Shown: positions 6,603-13,848 of the stretch, in pieces | Numbering within the stretch: the first letter of the stretch is position 1 | Layout of the letters: every line of letters starts with the position of its first letter | Source of the DNA: Lysobacter antibioticus HS124 | GTDB taxonomy: Bacteria > Pseudomonadota > Gammaproteobacteria > Xanthomonadales > Xanthomonadaceae | DNA length: 43,167 nt | Reading direction: 5' to 3' | Assembly: GCF_000336385.2 (NCBI RefSeq) | Contig: NZ_HG424615.1 | Location: forward strand, 1 to 43,167 | Notes under the pieces: model-generated | What the model was told of the DNA's origin: nothing | Databases searched by the model: none | The model's input: the letters and a program-made list of their open reading frames with translations, nothing else | Made by a program: the position numbers and the translations under genes

Positions 6603-8794
6603 TCGCCCGCCTCCACGCCCAGCTGCCGTTCCAGGCGGCGCACGATCTCGTCCAACGCGTCTTCGCGCATCGCCTCGCGTTCGACCGCCGAACCGCGTCG
6701 ACGGCCTTCGATGTAGCGCTCGGTGGCTTCGCCGATCAGTTGCTCGGCCGGCGTGTCGCCGCGCGGCAAGGCCTGCAGCGCAGCCGCCAGCCGGTGGCGC
6801 TCCTGCGTCTCGGGCGGAAGCGGCTCGGGCAGGCCCAGCAGGTAGGCGTAGCGGTTCAATGCCGCTTCGGTCTCCGGCCGTGCGGTGCTGGCCAGGCCGA
6901 AGATGTCCGAGGTCAGCAACTGATCGGTGCGCAGCAGCTCGATGTTGGGCAGGTCCTCGCGCGCGCGGATGCTGTCGTCGCCGTCGCGGTACAGCACGTG
7001 CACTTCGCCGTCGCGCATGCCGCGCAAGCACAGCGCATCGTGCGCGCTGACCACGAACTGCACCCGCGGCATGGCTCGGCGCAGCGCCGACATGACTTCG
7101 ATCTTCCAGCGCGGGTGCAGGTGCACGTCGATCTCGTCGATCAGCACCGTGCCCTGCGCGTATTCCAGGTTGCCCCAGGCCTCGACCATGCGCCGCATGA
7201 TGTCCACCGCCATCGCGAACAAGGCGCGGTAGCCGTCGCTCATGCGCTCGATCGGCGTGACCCGGCCGTGCGCGCGCACCAGCACGTGGCCGCTGTGGTT
7301 GCGGAAAATGTCGTCGTCGCCGTGCAGGGCGAAGATTTCGCGCATGGCCCGGGCGACGGCGTCGAAGGCGGCGCGCGGCGCTTCGGTCAGCCAGTTCGAC
7401 GGGTCCTCCAGCACCGCGAACGGATCGAACAGGCTGCGGTGGAGGCCGTGGTGCGGGATGCGGCCGTGGGCCCGGAAGAACCGGCGCGCGCCATAGGCCA
7501 GCACCATCGTCGGCGGACCGCCCGCATGGGAACGAAACCGCCCCAGCGAATCGATCTCGACCCGCTTGCTCTCGCCGGAGGACAGCAATACCTCGACATA
7601 CGGCCGTTCGGTCGATACGTCCCAGGATGCACGCTGCCGCGGCAGGAATTCCAACCCCTGGGCGCGGCTGCCGTTGCGCTGTCGGTCGTCCATCAGGGCC
7701 AGCGCCAGCGCCTGCAACACGGTGCTTTTGCCCGCGGCGTTCTCGCCCAGCAACATCGCCCCGGGCGCGCCGCCGTCGCGCGCGGCGACGCTGCCCAAGC
7801 GCAGTTCGACCTGCTCGATGCCCTTGAAATGGAAGATCCGCACCCGCTCGACATAGGACGGGGCCCAGCGCGGCTCGTGCGCCTGCGCCGCGCGCGGCGA
7901 CGCCGGCGCTTCGGGGCCGGGCTCGTCCAGCCCCGCTTCCCAGCGATCGTCCAGGTAAGCCTGCGCGGCCCGTTCCCACTCGCGCTCGTGGCCGAGCAGG
8001 CGCGGCAGGTCGCGTGCCAGGCGGAAATCGCGTTCCGCGCGCAAGCCGACCCGGCGCGCGAACAGCAGATAGACCGAGAACAGGGCCTGGTCGACCGCTG
8101 CGGTATGGGCCCGGCGCCGCAGCGCGTCCAACTCGGACACCGCGAAGCCCTGGTCCAGGCGGTGCGGCTGGGCGACGATCGCTTCCAGCATCCGTTCCAC
8201 GGCCTCGCGCCGCGCCGCGATCAGGCCCGGGCGATTCAGCGCCAGCACTTCGATCGCGACCGTGCCGCGATCGCTCAGGGCCAGCAGCTCGCCGCGCGGA
8301 TGGAAGCCCAGATGCGGTTTCGGATCGTCCCGGCAAGGGTCGATCAGCATCGCGCCTTCGCTCGCCACCACCTGCCGCCAAGGCATCATCGGCAGGGCGC
8401 GCGGCGTGTCGACCGGAAAGCGGTTGCGCTTGGCCGCGCTGCATTCGCGACAGGCCAGCATCTGATTGCGCCATTCGAACGCGAGCCAGCCGTAATGGTC
8501 CGGACTCGCGCCGCCGTCGGCATCGGCCGCGGCGAACACCGGCCGGAACTGTTCGATCGCCGCCTCGGCCGACAGACGCGACTCGCAATACGCGCATTTG
8601 CCCTCGAACTGGGCCAGCAAGGCCTCGCGCACGTCCCCGGCCAGGAACAGCCGCGCATAGCGCTCGAACGGCACGCGCTGGCGCTGGCGCTCGTCGGCCG
8701 GCCGGCTGTAGAACTCGGTCAGCGCCTGCGCCCATTCCAGCAGCTCGGGCCGTCGCAGCGACGGCGGCGTGGCGATCCGTTTGACTTTCCTCAT
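6599..8794 (-). CDS. HNH-AAA ATPase fusion, PtuA-like with N-terminal PtuB-like domain
   Basis: A 731-residue protein from ATG 8794, with GGAGGG five bases upstream. Residues ~55-210 are a PtuB-type HNH region: CAYCE (Cys67, Cys70) and Cys115/Cys118 are kept, but the VEH-type motif reads IEQFRP, so Gln82 replaces the catalytic His. Residues ~310-640 are an ABC-like ATPase of the overcoming-lysogenisation/RecF type used by PtuA: Walker A GENAAGKS (350-357), a signature-like RMSDGYRAL (517-525), Walker B GTVLIDEIDVHLHP (548-561) and H-loop SAHD (His585). PtuA proteins normally lack a nuclease domain, so the fusion is unusual. I infer a sensor/scaffold ATPase with a degenerate HNH that pairs with the active one encoded next to it. 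Confidence 0.82.
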   Translation of the reverse strand: MRKVKRIATPPSLRRPELLEWAQALTEFYSRPADERQRQRVPFERYARLFLAGDVREALLAQFEGKCAYCESRLSAEAAIEQFRPVFAAADADGGASPDHYGWLAFEWRNQMLACRECSAAKRNRFPVDTPRALPMMPWRQVVASEGAMLIDPCRDDPKPHLGFHPRGELLALSDRGTVAIEVLALNRPGLIAARREAVERMLEAIVAQPHRLDQGFAVSELDALRRRAHTAAVDQALFSVYLLFARRVGLRAERDFRLARDLPRLLGHEREWERAAQAYLDDRWEAGLDEPGPEAPASPRAAQAHEPRWAPSYVERVRIFHFKGIEQVELRLGSVAARDGGAPGAMLLGENAAGKSTVLQALALALMDDRQRNGSRAQGLEFLPRQRASWDVSTERPYVEVLLSSGESKRVEIDSLGRFRSHAGGPPTMVLAYGARRFFRAHGRIPHHGLHRSLFDPFAVLEDPSNWLTEAPRAAFDAVARAMREIFALHGDDDIFRNHSGHVLVRAHGRVTPIERMSDGYRALFAMAVDIMRRMVEAWGNLEYAQGTVLIDEIDVHLHPRWKIEVMSALRRAMPRVQFVVSAHDALCLRGMRDGEVHVLYRDGDDSIRAREDLPNIELLRTDQLLTSDIFGLASTARPETEAALNRYAYLLGLPEPLPPETQERHRLAAALQALPRGDTPAEQLIGEATERYIEGRRRGSAVEREAMREDALDEIVRRLERQLGVEAGE

Positions 8795-8999
8795 TCCGCC
8801 CCTCCGCTGGGCGCCGGCGGCCGCGCCCGCCGCGGCGTGGACGGCATTATGAAGTGGCCGGGTCTGGCGGAATAAGACGGGGTTGGCGGTCGCGACGGAC
8901 CGCGGCGACGGGGCTGGGGCAGAATGGGTCCGCCCTGCCCTCGCCGTGCCGTCGTCCACGACCGTTGCGGCGGCGGCCACCGCATTCCGGAGTACGCGC

Positions 9000-10478
9000 A
9001 TGTTCCGACCGACCCGATTGCTCGTCGCCACGCTGGCCTGCGCCTTCGCTGCCGGGGCCGGCGCCGCCGAACCCGTCGATCTGCTGATCCGCCATGCCGC
9101 GGTGGTCGACGTGGTCGCCGGCAAGATCCGCCGCGACCGCGCCATCGCCGTGCGCGGCGACCGTATCGCGGGCATCGTCGACGATGCCCGCGCCGGCGAC
9201 TACGCGCCCGAGCGCAGCCTCGACGCGGGCGGCAAGTACGCGATCCCGGCGCTGTGGGACATGCACGTCCACTTCGGCGGCGGCGAAGCGCTGATCGAAG
9301 AAAACATGAACCTGCTGCCGCTGTATCTGGCCCACGGCATCGCCGCGGTACGCGACGCCGCCGGCGACCTCAGCCCGAGCGTGTTCGAGTGGCGCGACGC
9401 CGTCGCCGCCGGTCGGCTCGAAGGGCCGACCATCTTCACCTCCGGGCCGAAACTGGAAGGCTACGAGTCGATCTGGCCTGGCGACATCGAGGTCGGCAAC
9501 CCGGCGGAAATCTCCGCCGCACTCGACCGCCTGCAGGGGTGGAAGGTCGATTTCGTCAAGATCACCGACAACACGCTCAGCCCGGAGTTGTTCGTGGACG
9601 CGCTGCAACAAGCCCGTGCGCGCGGCCTGAAGGTGTCGGCGCACCTGCCGTTCGTGCTGAACGTCGACGAGGTCAGCGCCGCGGGGCTGAGCTCGATCGA
9701 GCACATCGAATACGCCTACAAGGCCGGCTCGACGAAGGAAGCCGAGATCGGGGCGATGGTCCGCCGCGGCGAGATCGACGCCAAGGAAGGCTGGAACCGG
9801 GTCCAGGCCAGTTTCGACCGCGATACCGCCCTCGCCGCCTACCGGCGCCTGGCCGCGCGCGGCACCGCAATCACCCCGACCCTCAACGGCAGCTACGTCA
9901 CCACCTACCTGGACCGCGACGACCACCGCGACGACGCCTATCTGCAATACATCGGCCCGGGGCTGGAGGCGACCTACGCCTGGCGGGTGGAGCGCGCGGC
10001 CAAGGACGACGCCGCGGCGATCGAGCGCCGCCACCAGCGCTACCGGCGCAACGCGGCGATCCTGCCGCTGCTGCAGCGCTCCGGCGTGCGCATCCTGGCC
10101 GGCACCGACGCCGGCTTCCTCAACTCCTTCAACTACCCCGGCATCGGCCTGCACGACGAAATGCAGCGCTTCGTCGAAAGCGGGCTGAGTCCGTTGCAGG
10201 CCCTGCAGGCGGCGACCATCAACGGCGCGCGCTTCCTCGGCCGCGACGACCGCTATGGCTCGCTCGATACCGGCAAGGCTGCCGACATCGTCCTGCTCGA
10301 CGCCGACCCGCTGCGCGACATCGCCGCCACCCGCCGCATCGACGCCTTCGTGCTGCGCGGCAAGGTCTACGATCGCGCGGCGCTGGACGCGCTGCTCGAC
10401 GCAGTCAGGCGCAAAGTCGCCGAGCAACGCGCGGCGGCGAAGGCGGCGCAGGCCGCGGCGAAGACGGACGAGCGTTGA
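9000..10478 (+). CDS. Secreted amidohydrolase family protein
   Basis: Metal-dependent hydrolase of the amidohydrolase superfamily, 492 residues. ATG 9000 has GGAG 7 bases upstream. The N-terminus is a signal peptide (RLLVATLACAFAAGAGA, cleavage near residue 23). The TIM-barrel metal motif is MHVHF (His89, His91), with further candidates in SAHLPF and SSIEHIEY and the catalytic Asp370 in GTDAGF. The C-terminal block LDTGKAADIVLLDADPL is the family's closing beta-sandwich. An Ala/Lys-rich tail follows. Imidazolonepropionase-like or dipeptidase-like enzymes are the nearest kin; the substrate cannot be read from sequence. It is divergent from the HNH-ATPase module and probably unrelated to it. 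Confidence 0.88.
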   Translation: MFRPTRLLVATLACAFAAGAGAAEPVDLLIRHAAVVDVVAGKIRRDRAIAVRGDRIAGIVDDARAGDYAPERSLDAGGKYAIPALWDMHVHFGGGEALIEENMNLLPLYLAHGIAAVRDAAGDLSPSVFEWRDAVAAGRLEGPTIFTSGPKLEGYESIWPGDIEVGNPAEISAALDRLQGWKVDFVKITDNTLSPELFVDALQQARARGLKVSAHLPFVLNVDEVSAAGLSSIEHIEYAYKAGSTKEAEIGAMVRRGEIDAKEGWNRVQASFDRDTALAAYRRLAARGTAITPTLNGSYVTTYLDRDDHRDDAYLQYIGPGLEATYAWRVERAAKDDAAAIERRHQRYRRNAAILPLLQRSGVRILAGTDAGFLNSFNYPGIGLHDEMQRFVESGLSPLQALQAATINGARFLGRDDRYGSLDTGKAADIVLLDADPLRDIAATRRIDAFVLRGKVYDRAALDALLDAVRRKVAEQRAAAKAAQAAAKTDER

Positions 10479-10564
10479 AGCCGGAGCCCATGCGAAGAAA
10501 CGACGAACGAGCGACAGCCGCCGCACTGCGCATTTGTCTTTCCCGCACTCGTTCCTGAAGCCCC

Positions 10565-11347
10565 CTACCGCCCCGCTCCCTGGCGGAACTTCAGCGGCGT
10601 GCTGCCGCTGAGTTCGTTGAACATGGCGATGAACGCCGAGGCGCTGGCATACCCCATGTCGGCCGCCACCTGCTGCACGCTGCGCCCCTGCTCCAGCAGC
10701 GGGATCGACTGCTGGAAACGCAGTCGCTGCCGCCATTGGCTGAACGACATGCCCAACTCGTCGCGACAGCGCCGGCTCAGCGTGCGCTCGGTGGTATGCA
10801 CGCGCTGCGCCCATTGCGCCAGGGTGGTGTTGTCGCCGGGGCGGTGCTGCAGCGCGTCCAGGATCGGCGCCAACAGGCGGTCCTCGCTCTGCGGCACGAA
10901 GCGCGCCAGCATCGGAGTGGCCAGCAACTTGTCGATCAGCACCCGCGCCAGGCGCCGGTCGGCCGGAGTATCGGGGATTTCCACCCCGCGCGCGAACAAG
11001 TCCTCAACCCCGGCTATGAACAAGGGATGCAGGCGGACGATGCCCGGCGCGGCCGGCAGCAGCGGCGTGTAGCGCTCGGCGATGTTGATCAGCCGGCAAT
11101 GCACCTCGCGCCGGTTGTGCGAGCTATGGTCCATGCGCGGCGGAATCCACACCGCATAGCCCGGCGGGGCGAAGAACGGCCGGCCTTCGACCAGGAAGGC
11201 CATGCTGCCGGACTCGACGAAGGCCAACTGCCCCCAGGGGTGCCGGTGCAACGCGCTTTCGGTGTCCACCGCCAGCGCCTCATAGCGCAGCAGCAGCGGG
11301 CCCGGCAGAGTCCGGTAGGGGTAATGGAAACGGTGCTTGCGCGGCAT
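10565..11347 (-). CDS. AraC-family transcriptional regulator
   Basis: 260 residues: an N-terminal cupin-like effector domain (HRHPWGQLAFVESG, PPGYAVWIPP) and a C-terminal double helix-turn-helix (LAQWAQRVHTTERTLSRRCRDE and VQQVAADMGYASASAFIAMF). This layout matches AraC regulators that govern a divergently transcribed exporter. The gene faces away from the EamA transporter at 11436, with a 13-bp-arm inverted repeat between them. The regulator probably controls the transporter and itself. The effector is unknown. Confidence 0.93.
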   Translation of the reverse strand: MPRKHRFHYPYRTLPGPLLLRYEALAVDTESALHRHPWGQLAFVESGSMAFLVEGRPFFAPPGYAVWIPPRMDHSSHNRREVHCRLINIAERYTPLLPAAPGIVRLHPLFIAGVEDLFARGVEIPDTPADRRLARVLIDKLLATPMLARFVPQSEDRLLAPILDALQHRPGDNTTLAQWAQRVHTTERTLSRRCRDELGMSFSQWRQRLRFQQSIPLLEQGRSVQQVAADMGYASASAFIAMFNELSGSTPLKFRQGAGR

Positions 11348-11367
11348 TGTCGGAAGCTCGCTATGCG

Positions 11368-11403
11368 ATGTCTGGTTATCTATATCTGTCGATTACCCGA
11401 CAT
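11368..11403. promoter_or_regulatory. Inverted repeat in the araC-type/eamA divergent promoter, candidate operator
   Basis: Left arm ATGTCTGGTTATC (11368-11380) and right arm GATTACCCGACAT (11391-11403) match at 11 of 13 positions as an inverted repeat around a 10-base spacer. The site lies 20 bases upstream of the regulator start and 32 upstream of the transporter start, where a dimeric regulator could act on both. Confidence 0.65.
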
Positions 11404-11435
11404 TCTAGAATGAGCCGCCCCACGTTGTCGTATGG

Positions 11436-12344
11436 ATGTACCCGATGCGCCTGTTACTGCCGATCCTGGCCACGCTGATCTGGGCCGGTAACACGATCGT
11501 CAGCAAGCTCTCCGCCGGCGCGATCGAGCCGGCCGCGATTTCCTTCTACCGCTGGCTGGTCGCGCTGCTGGCGCTGACGCCGTTCATGCTGCCGAAAGTC
11601 TGGAAGATGCGCGTCCAGGTCCGCCCCTACTGGCGCAAGCTGGTGGTGCTGGCGGCGCTGGGCATGGTCATGTACCAGTCGCTGGCCTACTTCGCCGCGC
11701 ACAGCGTCAGCGCCATGTCGATGGGCCTGATCATCGCCGCGATTCCGCCGATGACGATGGTGATCGGCATGATCGTACTGCGCACCCGCCCCTCGCCGGG
11801 CATGCTGATCGGCGCGCTGATTTCCTTCGTCGGCCTGAGCTGGCTGCTCAGCGCCGGCCATCCGGCGCAATTGCTGCAGCAGGGCCTGGGCCGCGGCGAA
11901 CTGATGATGCTGCTGGCCTCGACCTCCTACGCCGCCTACGGCGTGCTGGTGAAGCGCTGGGCCTTGCCGATCGGCAACGGCGAATCGCTGTACTTGCAGA
12001 TCTTGTGCGGCACGGTGTTGCTCCTGCCCGGCTTCCTGCTGGCGCCGTCGGTGGCGCTGACCGCGCACAACCTGCCGCTGGTGCTGTACGCCGGCCTGCT
12101 CGCCTCGACCGTCGCGCCGTGGTTCTGGATGCGCGGCCTGCTGCGCCTGGGTCCGGACAAGACCGCGGTGTTGATGAACCTCACCCCGGTGTTCACCGCC
12201 GCCTTCGCGGTGCTGTTCCTCGGCGAGCCCTTGCAGGCCTATCACTGGGTCGGCGGCGTGCTGACCCTGCTCGGGGTCGCAGTCGCGCAGATGCTGAAGC
12301 AACGTCCGGCTCCGCCGCTGGAAGCGCGCGAGTGCGCCGGCTGA
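11436..12344 (+). CDS. EamA/DMT-family transporter
   Basis: 302-residue inner-membrane protein with about ten hydrophobic helices in two repeated EamA halves (first from LLLPILATLIWAGNTIVSK, second from LMMLLASTSYAAYGVLVKRW). The Pro-Val-Phe segment LTPVFTAAFAVLFLGEPL near the C-terminus is typical of the family. DMT proteins export metabolites, amino acids or drugs; the substrate is unknown. Starts at 11436 or, four codons later, at 11445 are both possible, because neither has a strong ribosome site. Divergence from an AraC regulator suggests inducible expression. Confidence 0.92.
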   Translation: MYPMRLLLPILATLIWAGNTIVSKLSAGAIEPAAISFYRWLVALLALTPFMLPKVWKMRVQVRPYWRKLVVLAALGMVMYQSLAYFAAHSVSAMSMGLIIAAIPPMTMVIGMIVLRTRPSPGMLIGALISFVGLSWLLSAGHPAQLLQQGLGRGELMMLLASTSYAAYGVLVKRWALPIGNGESLYLQILCGTVLLLPGFLLAPSVALTAHNLPLVLYAGLLASTVAPWFWMRGLLRLGPDKTAVLMNLTPVFTAAFAVLFLGEPLQAYHWVGGVLTLLGVAVAQMLKQRPAPPLEARECAG

Positions 12345-12478
12345 GCCGGCCGCACTGAGCGGGGCGGACGCAGCGGCGCCGCAGCGCGCGAAAACGCTGC
12401 GACCGCAATCGCGCGCACTCCTCGCCATTGTGAGGCGCGTCAAGTTCGCCGCCGGAACCCGCTGCTAGGGTCGGCGGC

Positions 12479-13120
12479 ATGTCGTCGCCACCCGACATTC
12501 CCCGACCGGTTTCGCCGACCGGCCAGCGTTGGCTGTGGGCCGCGCTGGCTCTGGCCAGCGTTCTCGTCGTCGCCCTCGGCTGGCAGGTCGGGCGCATGCG
12601 CGAGGACCAGCGCTGGCTGGCCGACCGCGTCGTCGCGCCCTACGTCGGCATGTACGTGCCGCGGGTGGCCCTGCACGGCCTCGACGGCCGGGCGATCGAA
12701 CTCGGTCAGCCGCGCGGCGACAGTCAGGTGCTGTTCTTCTTCACCACCACCTGCCCCTACTGCCGCGCCTCGCTGCCGCAACTGAAACGGGTCGCGCGAC
12801 AGTTGCCGCAAGCCTCCGCCGGCGGCGCCGAACTGATCGGCGTCGCCCTGGCCTCGCCCGGGCAGGCGCGCGCCTACGCCCGCGAACACGCACTCGACTT
12901 CCCGCTGGTCGCTCACGACGACCGCCGCACCGCCGCGCTGTTCCGCGCACGCAACGTGCCGGCGCTGCTGGTGATCGGCCGCGACGGCCGGGTGCGCTAT
13001 CGCCATGTCGGGGCCCTGAACGACAAACGGACCTTGCGCGAGCTGCTGCTCGCGGTACGGCCCGCGCCGCCGCGCGCGGCGTCCTCCCCGGCCGTCGCCG
13101 CTGCGGCGGCGCGGCCATGA
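12479..13120 (+). CDS. Membrane-anchored thioredoxin-like (TlpA/redoxin) protein
   Basis: 213 residues with an N-terminal membrane anchor (residues ~18-36, WLWAALALASVLVVALGW) and a periplasmic thioredoxin fold: VLFFFTTTCPYCRASLPQLKRV with redox motif CPYC (Cys92, Cys95), and the cis-Pro region ARNVPALLVIGRDGRV. It should reduce or oxidise disulfides outside the cytoplasmic membrane. The CPYC dipeptide is glutaredoxin-like. The next gene, 161 bases on, encodes a secreted peptide with six cysteines, a plausible substrate. The stop codon overlaps an ATG (ATGA at 13117) that opens a frame running into that peptide gene. Confidence 0.85.
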   Translation: MSSPPDIPRPVSPTGQRWLWAALALASVLVVALGWQVGRMREDQRWLADRVVAPYVGMYVPRVALHGLDGRAIELGQPRGDSQVLFFFTTTCPYCRASLPQLKRVARQLPQASAGGAELIGVALASPGQARAYAREHALDFPLVAHDDRRTAALFRARNVPALLVIGRDGRVRYRHVGALNDKRTLRELLLAVRPAPPRAASSPAVAAAAARP

Positions 13121-13281
13121 CTGCGCCGTCGGCGGTTGCGACGGCTGCGCGGACGCAACCGCGTCCGCAGGCGGTGCGGTCGCGGCCGCACCGTTCCGGC
13201 CGGACCGGCATGTGCCGGGCTCCGGCGTTCCCTGCCGCCGGCCCCGACGGACCGGCGGCGTACCTCGACAGGAGCTCTGCA

Positions 13282-13503
13282 ATGAAGAAGCGTAACCGTG
13301 GCGTCCGCGTCGTCTTCGCGGCCCTGCTGTTCTCCGCTGCGATGGGATTCGGCGCCTTCCAGGTCGTCGCCGGCAACGGCGCCGAGCCGGCGCAATCGGA
13401 ATCCTGCAGCTCGTTCGCCTGCCGCAGCGAGTGTCCGGAATTCGGCGGCGATCTCGGCCCCGGCGGCCCCGGCCGTCCCCTGGTCTGCTATTGCTGCGGC
13501 TGA
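13282..13503 (+). CDS. Small secreted Cys-rich peptide
   Basis: 73 residues from ATG 13282, with AGGAG 7 bases before it. Residues 1-30 are a signal peptide (MKKRNRGVRVVFAALLFSAA, then GFGAFQVVA). The mature part is ~40 residues, Gly/Pro-rich, with six cysteines: CSSFACRSEC (42, 47, 51) and a C-terminal CYCCG (69, 71, 72). No family is recognised. It follows a CPYC thioredoxin-like protein and ends at a strong terminator, so the two probably form a unit. The frame is open back to the ATGA overlap at 13117, which would add 55 residues, but those codons lack coding bias and would bury the signal peptide. Confidence 0.7.
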   Translation: MKKRNRGVRVVFAALLFSAAMGFGAFQVVAGNGAEPAQSESCSSFACRSECPEFGGDLGPGGPGRPLVCYCCG

Positions 13504-13525
13504 TCCCCCTCGGCCGCCAGCGTCT

Positions 13526-13562
13526 GCCGGCTTCGGGGCGCCGCCCCGGGCCGGCTTTTTTT
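13526..13562 (+). terminator. Strong intrinsic terminator after the Cys-rich peptide gene
   Basis: Nested stems GCCGGC/GCCGGC and CGGGGCG/CGCCCCG form a long hairpin followed by seven T, 23 bases after the stop codon. The remaining sequence up to the STAND gene (13563-13848) holds a likely promoter but no readable gene. Confidence 0.92.
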
Positions 13563-13848
13563 ATCCCGCCGCGTCACTCGCGCTCGCGCGGCGCTCACGC
13601 AAACCGGACCCCATAGCGGCCACCGCCCGCGATTCCGGCGCAGCCGGCAAAGTCCGCTTGCGGACACACACGGGCAGCGACGGTTTTGCTAGTTTTAGCG
13701 CTCCACCGATTCCGCCGGCTTAGCGATGGGGCGCTGCGCCGCGGCCTCTCGCCTGCCGCACCGATGTCGGGTCGCGCGGACGACGGGGCGGGCATGCACC
13801 GGCATGCGCCCTCCCCTCGTCGACGACCAACCACGAGCGTGCGCTGCG

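Noticed and set aside
6740-8875. Plus-strand open frame opposite the HNH-ATPase gene
   Set aside because: Antisense shadow; the minus strand has Walker, signature and zinc motifs in order.
5643-8999. Retron linked to the PtuAB-like genes
   Set aside because: No reverse transcriptase motif and no retron RNA-like inverted repeats were found beside the module.
13117-13281. Longer, ATGA-coupled N-terminus for the Cys-rich peptide
   Set aside because: These 55 codons lack coding bias and would hide a clear signal peptide that has its own AGGAG site at 13270.
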